Origin: Aequorivita sp. UBA3180
Lineage (GTDB): Bacteria; Bacteroidota; Bacteroidia; Flavobacteriales; Flavobacteriaceae
Reading direction: 5' to 3'
Assembly: GCA_002364215.1 (NCBI GenBank)
Contig: DEXQ01000003.1
Location: 229,572 to 293,571 of the forward strand
DNA length: 64,000 bases
A program made the position numbers and the translations under genes. Shown piece by piece: positions 61,225 to 64,000 of the stretch (position 1 is the first letter of the stretch; the number at the start of each line of letters is the position of its first letter). The notes beneath the pieces are model-generated. The model saw nothing but the letters and a program-made list of their open reading frames with translations. It did not search any database and was not told the origin of the DNA.

Positions 61225-62484
61225 ATGGAAAACTTAAAGACATATTCCGGGGAGTCGCTCGAAGGCAATTTTTACGCCATCGGCCTCAACTACAAAAAAG
61301 CAGATGCCGAGATTCGTGGCCACTTTAGTATTAGTGATACGGCAAAAGAAAAGATAATGCTTCAGGCCAAGGCCGACCGTATTCCATCCCTTGCGGTTAT
61401 TTCTACCTGCAACCGTACCGAACTTTACGGGTTTGCCCAGCATCCATATCAACTTATAAAATTGTTATGCGAGCATACCAATGGTACTGTTGAGGAATTT
61501 GAAAAGGTTGCCTATATTTATAAAAACCACGATGCGGTTTCACACCTCTTTACAGTGGGGACAGGTCTTGACAGTCAGATTCTTGGTGATTTTGAAATCA
61601 TTAGTCAGTTGCGCAATGCGTTTCGCGAAGCAAAAAAACATGACCTTATGAACCCGTTTATGGAGCGTCTTGCAAATGCTGTTATTCAGGCCAGCAAGCG
61701 TATCAAGAATGAAACTGGCATTTCTTCCGGTGCAACCTCTGTAAGTTTTGCGGCAGTGCAATATATTATGGCGCACGTGCCCTATATTTCTGAAAAGAAT
61801 ATTTTGCTTTTTGGAACTGGAAAAATTGGCAGAAATACCTGTGAGAACTTAATAAAGCATACCAAGAACGACCATATTACCCTTATTAACCGCACGAAGG
61901 AAAAGGCTGAAAAGGTGGCTGGAAAGTTCAATATGATCGTGAAGGACTATGCCGACATCCAAAGTGAAATAGCCCAGGCTGATGTACTTATTGTAGCTAC
62001 GGGCGCACAGCAGCCCACCATTTCAAAGGAACTTTTGTATTTGAAAAGACCTCTATTAATTTTGGATCTTTCCATTCCAAAAAATGTTTCCGATGATGTT
62101 TTGGAGAATGAATTGGTAACCTTGGTACATATGGATCATCTTTCTGCCGTAACGGATAATACCTTGGAACAGCGTGCGGCTCAGCTTCCTCTGGCAAAAA
62201 AGATTATTGCTGAAATTGAAAAGGAATTCAACCAATGGGCAGACAACAGACGGTTTGCTCCTACAATTAAAGCATTGAAAGGGAAACTTGCCGAAATTAA
62301 GGCTGGTGAAATAGATTATCAGCGCAAAAAGATTGACGGTTTCAATGAAGAGCAGGCCCAAATAATCAGCGACCGACTTATCCAAAAAATAACTACACAT
62401 TTCGCCAACCACCTTAAAGGCGAGGAAGGCTCCGCCGAAAGTATAGAACTCATAAGAAGGGTTTTCCAACTTGAAACTGCCTAA
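61225..62484 (+). CDS. hemA: glutamyl-tRNA reductase
   Basis: 419 residues from ATG 61225, chosen because the promoter box at 61205 and the family start (FYAIGLNYKKADAEIRGHFS) fit it; the frame is open 35 codons upstream through the promoter. First step of C5 haem synthesis, reducing glutamyl-tRNA to glutamate semialdehyde. The catalytic cysteine is C62 in ISTCNRTELYG. The NADPH domain starts near NILLFGTGKIGRNTCENL. The gene runs two bases ahead of hemC. Confidence 0.95.
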   Translation: MENLKTYSGESLEGNFYAIGLNYKKADAEIRGHFSISDTAKEKIMLQAKADRIPSLAVISTCNRTELYGFAQHPYQLIKLLCEHTNGTVEEFEKVAYIYKNHDAVSHLFTVGTGLDSQILGDFEIISQLRNAFREAKKHDLMNPFMERLANAVIQASKRIKNETGISSGATSVSFAAVQYIMAHVPYISEKNILLFGTGKIGRNTCENLIKHTKNDHITLINRTKEKAEKVAGKFNMIVKDYADIQSEIAQADVLIVATGAQQPTISKELLYLKRPLLILDLSIPKNVSDDVLENELVTLVHMDHLSAVTDNTLEQRAAQLPLAKKIIAEIEKEFNQWADNRRFAPTIKALKGKLAEIKAGEIDYQRKKIDGFNEEQAQIISDRLIQKITTHFANHLKGEEGSAESIELIRRVFQLETA

Positions 62485-62486
62485 TC

Positions 62487-63431
62487 TTGAAAAAAACAAT
62501 CCGCATTGGCACCCGCGACAGTGAACTTGCACTTTGGCAAGCCAACACTGTAAAATCCAAACTTGAGGCTTTGGGCTATACCACCCAGTTGGTTCCCGTA
62601 AAGTCTGAAGGCGACTTGGTGCTGGACAAGCCCCTTTACGAAATGGGCATTACCGGCATTTTTACCAAAACGCTGGACGTCGCAATGATAAAGGGCACGG
62701 TGGATATTGCCGTACACAGTATGAAGGACGTGCCCACGCAATTGCCCAATGGCATCGTGCAGACCGCTGTTTTGGAACGTGCTTCCTCAGACGATATTAT
62801 TGTTACTACAACGAATGTAGATTTTGAACAACCTTGCACAATTGCAACGGGAAGCCTTCGCCGGCAGGCACAATGGCTTCATCGTTACCCAAACCATAAG
62901 GTTGTTGATTTGCGTGGAAATGTCAATACCCGACTTCAAAAGCTGAAAGAAAATGATTGGGATGGCGCTATTTTCGCAAAAGCCGGATTAGAAAGATTGG
63001 GATATATGAGCGAAGCCAATATAAAAAGCCCCTCTTTTGGAGGGGTTGGGGAGGCTTTAGGTTGGATGCTTCCCGCGCCGGCACAGGGCGCTATGGTTGT
63101 TGTGGCTTTGGAAAATGATGAATTTTGCATAGAGGCCACTTCAAAATTGAACAATTCAGCAGCGGAAATTTGCACGCACATTGAGCGCGAATTTTTAAGA
63201 ACACTTGAGGGTGGCTGTACTGCGCCAATTGGTGCTTTTGCAGAAATATTTGGTGAAGAGGTTCTGTTTAAAGGCTGTCTGTTTTCCTTGTATGGGAAAG
63301 AGAAATTGGAGATTGAAAAAACTGTTTCCAAAACTGATTATCTACATTTTGGAAAAGAATGTGCTTTGCAAATCCTGAAAAATGGCGGAAAAGAATTGAT
63401 GGCGCAGATTAAAAAGCAGATCAACAAGTAA
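62487..63431 (+). CDS. hemC: hydroxymethylbilane synthase, TTG start
   Basis: 314 residues. Joins four porphobilinogen units into hydroxymethylbilane. IGTRDSELALWQANTVKSKL starts the fold, SMKDVPTQLPNG follows, and the cofactor cysteine is in LEGGCTAPIGAFAE near residue 243. No ATG fits: the start is TTG at 62487, two bases after the hemA stop. Residues near 180-191 (KSPSFGGVGEAL) are read from a palindromic repeat just before the conserved MLPAPAQGA segment, an in-frame insert not in usual HemC. Confidence 0.93.
   Translation: MKKTIRIGTRDSELALWQANTVKSKLEALGYTTQLVPVKSEGDLVLDKPLYEMGITGIFTKTLDVAMIKGTVDIAVHSMKDVPTQLPNGIVQTAVLERASSDDIIVTTTNVDFEQPCTIATGSLRRQAQWLHRYPNHKVVDLRGNVNTRLQKLKENDWDGAIFAKAGLERLGYMSEANIKSPSFGGVGEALGWMLPAPAQGAMVVVALENDEFCIEATSKLNNSAAEICTHIEREFLRTLEGGCTAPIGAFAEIFGEEVLFKGCLFSLYGKEKLEIEKTVSKTDYLHFGKECALQILKNGGKELMAQIKKQINK
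63023..63058 (+). repeat. in-frame palindromic repeat inside hemC
   Basis: A 36-base element starts AAAAAGCCCCTC, turns at TTTT, continues GGAGGGG and ends GAGGCTTT. AAAGCC and GGCTTT are complementary, and CCCCTC pairs with GAGGGG. It is exactly 12 codons long. Same layout as the mfd repeat at 1715-1754. Confidence 0.82.
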
Positions 63432-63450
63432 ATTCCCTAACCCCTATTAA

Positions 63451-64000
63451 ATGAAAAGCGTTCTCTCAACTAAAAAATTGAGTCCTTCTCAAAGAGAGTT
63501 GCTGATAAACGCTGGAGTTTCCTTGGTGGAATATAACGCCATAAAAATTGAATTCGTCCCTTTTGAAGTTTCTGAAAATATTGACAATGCTATTTTCACA
63601 AGCCAAAATGCTGTAAAGGCAGTTATGAGTTATGGGTTAGGAGATAGGAGTTGTTTTTGCGTTGGTGAAAAGACTAAATCACTGTTGGAAGAAAATGGCC
63701 AAAATGTGATAAAGATGGCCGAATATGCTTCAGAATTAGGCGATTATTTGGCAAAAAACTACAAAAATGATTCCTTTCAATTTTTCTGTGGAAATATTAG
63801 AAGTGATGAAATTCCCTCCAAACTAATAGAAAACGATATTATCTTTGAGGAAATTGAGGTTTACAAAACCACTTTAAATCCGAAGAAGTTTGAAAGACAG
63901 TTCGACGCTGTTCTTTTTTTCAGTCCAAGTGGGGTGCGAAGTTTTGTTTCAGAAAATAAAATGAATAATTCAAAAGCAATTTGCATAGGTACAACAACTG
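63451..64000 (+). CDS. hemD: uroporphyrinogen-III synthase, cut by right edge
   Basis: At least 183 residues from ATG 63451 (MKSVLSTKKLSPSQRELLIN). The HemD fold has few fixed residues: here the pattern IFTSQNAVKAVMSY and, later, DAVLFFSPSGVRSF match the two family segments around the active-site cleft. It follows hemC by 19 bases, as in many haem operons, and this position supports the name. The C-terminus lies outside the window. Confidence 0.88.
   Translation, partial: MKSVLSTKKLSPSQRELLINAGVSLVEYNAIKIEFVPFEVSENIDNAIFTSQNAVKAVMSYGLGDRSCFCVGEKTKSLLEENGQNVIKMAEYASELGDYLAKNYKNDSFQFFCGNIRSDEIPSKLIENDIIFEEIEVYKTTLNPKKFERQFDAVLFFSPSGVRSFVSENKMNNSKAICIGTTT

Overview
The window reads as chromosomal DNA of a Flavobacteriaceae-type bacterium (Bacteroidota), A+T-rich with dense coding on both strands. 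The signs are many promoters of the Bacteroidota form TAnnTTTG just upstream of starts, a cell-surface M1 peptidase ending in a type IX secretion sorting domain, an SDR-type threonine dehydrogenase, HemJ in place of HemG/HemY, and the short palindromic repeats common in this group. Genus cannot be fixed from the sequence alone.

Layout. 0-17.3 kb is housekeeping: a flavin disulfide oxidoreductase (cut by the left edge), mfd, a membrane HTH regulator, yraN, an LD-carboxypeptidase, metG, an unknown secreted protein, tex, a DMT transporter, a ferredoxin next to a U32 peptidase-family protein, recQ and a short ssb. 17.3-21.5 kb is an accessory island: a 42-residue lysine-rich gene divergent from an unknown two-helix membrane protein, an IS1595-family insertion sequence of about 1.05 kb, an unknown winged-helix protein, and an intergenic stretch that appears to encode two divergent small RNAs, one about 60 nt and one about 275 nt and strongly structured. 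21.7-32 kb holds a TMEM175-type channel, a CBS protein, M28 and M13 peptidases, L-threonine dehydrogenase, tRNA-Arg(CCT) and topoisomerase IB. 32-33 kb is a small scar zone: an 11-bp tandem repeat, a decayed GIY-YIG gene and a partial copy of the 3' end of the adjacent tRNA-Asn(GTT). 32.9-38 kb has a TPR anti-sigma-like protein, an ECF sigma factor, RseP and the M1 peptidase.

38-48 kb is mostly metal handling: SCO, FeoA, FeoB, two FeoB-associated Cys-rich small proteins, and an MntR-type regulator followed by a solute-binding lipoprotein, ATPase and two permeases. This second operon has a perfect palindrome upstream of the regulator and is interrupted by a four-helix-bundle gene framed by inverted repeats. 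48-57 kb is mixed core metabolism: bacilliredoxin, PlsC, an HD hydrolase, a radical SAM protein, Hsp20, an S15 peptidase, an enoyl-CoA hydratase and a sensor kinase. 57-64 kb is a heme locus: hemJ, a MATE pump and hemH on one strand, an AraC regulator, then hemA, hemC and hemD on the other, with hemD cut by the right edge.

A recurring theme is small palindromic repeats lying inside genes without breaking the frame (mfd, hemC, and apparently metG). The strongest candidates for something undescribed are the structured RNA near 21.2-21.45 kb with its divergent partner, and the four-helix-bundle cassette inside the metal-transport operon.
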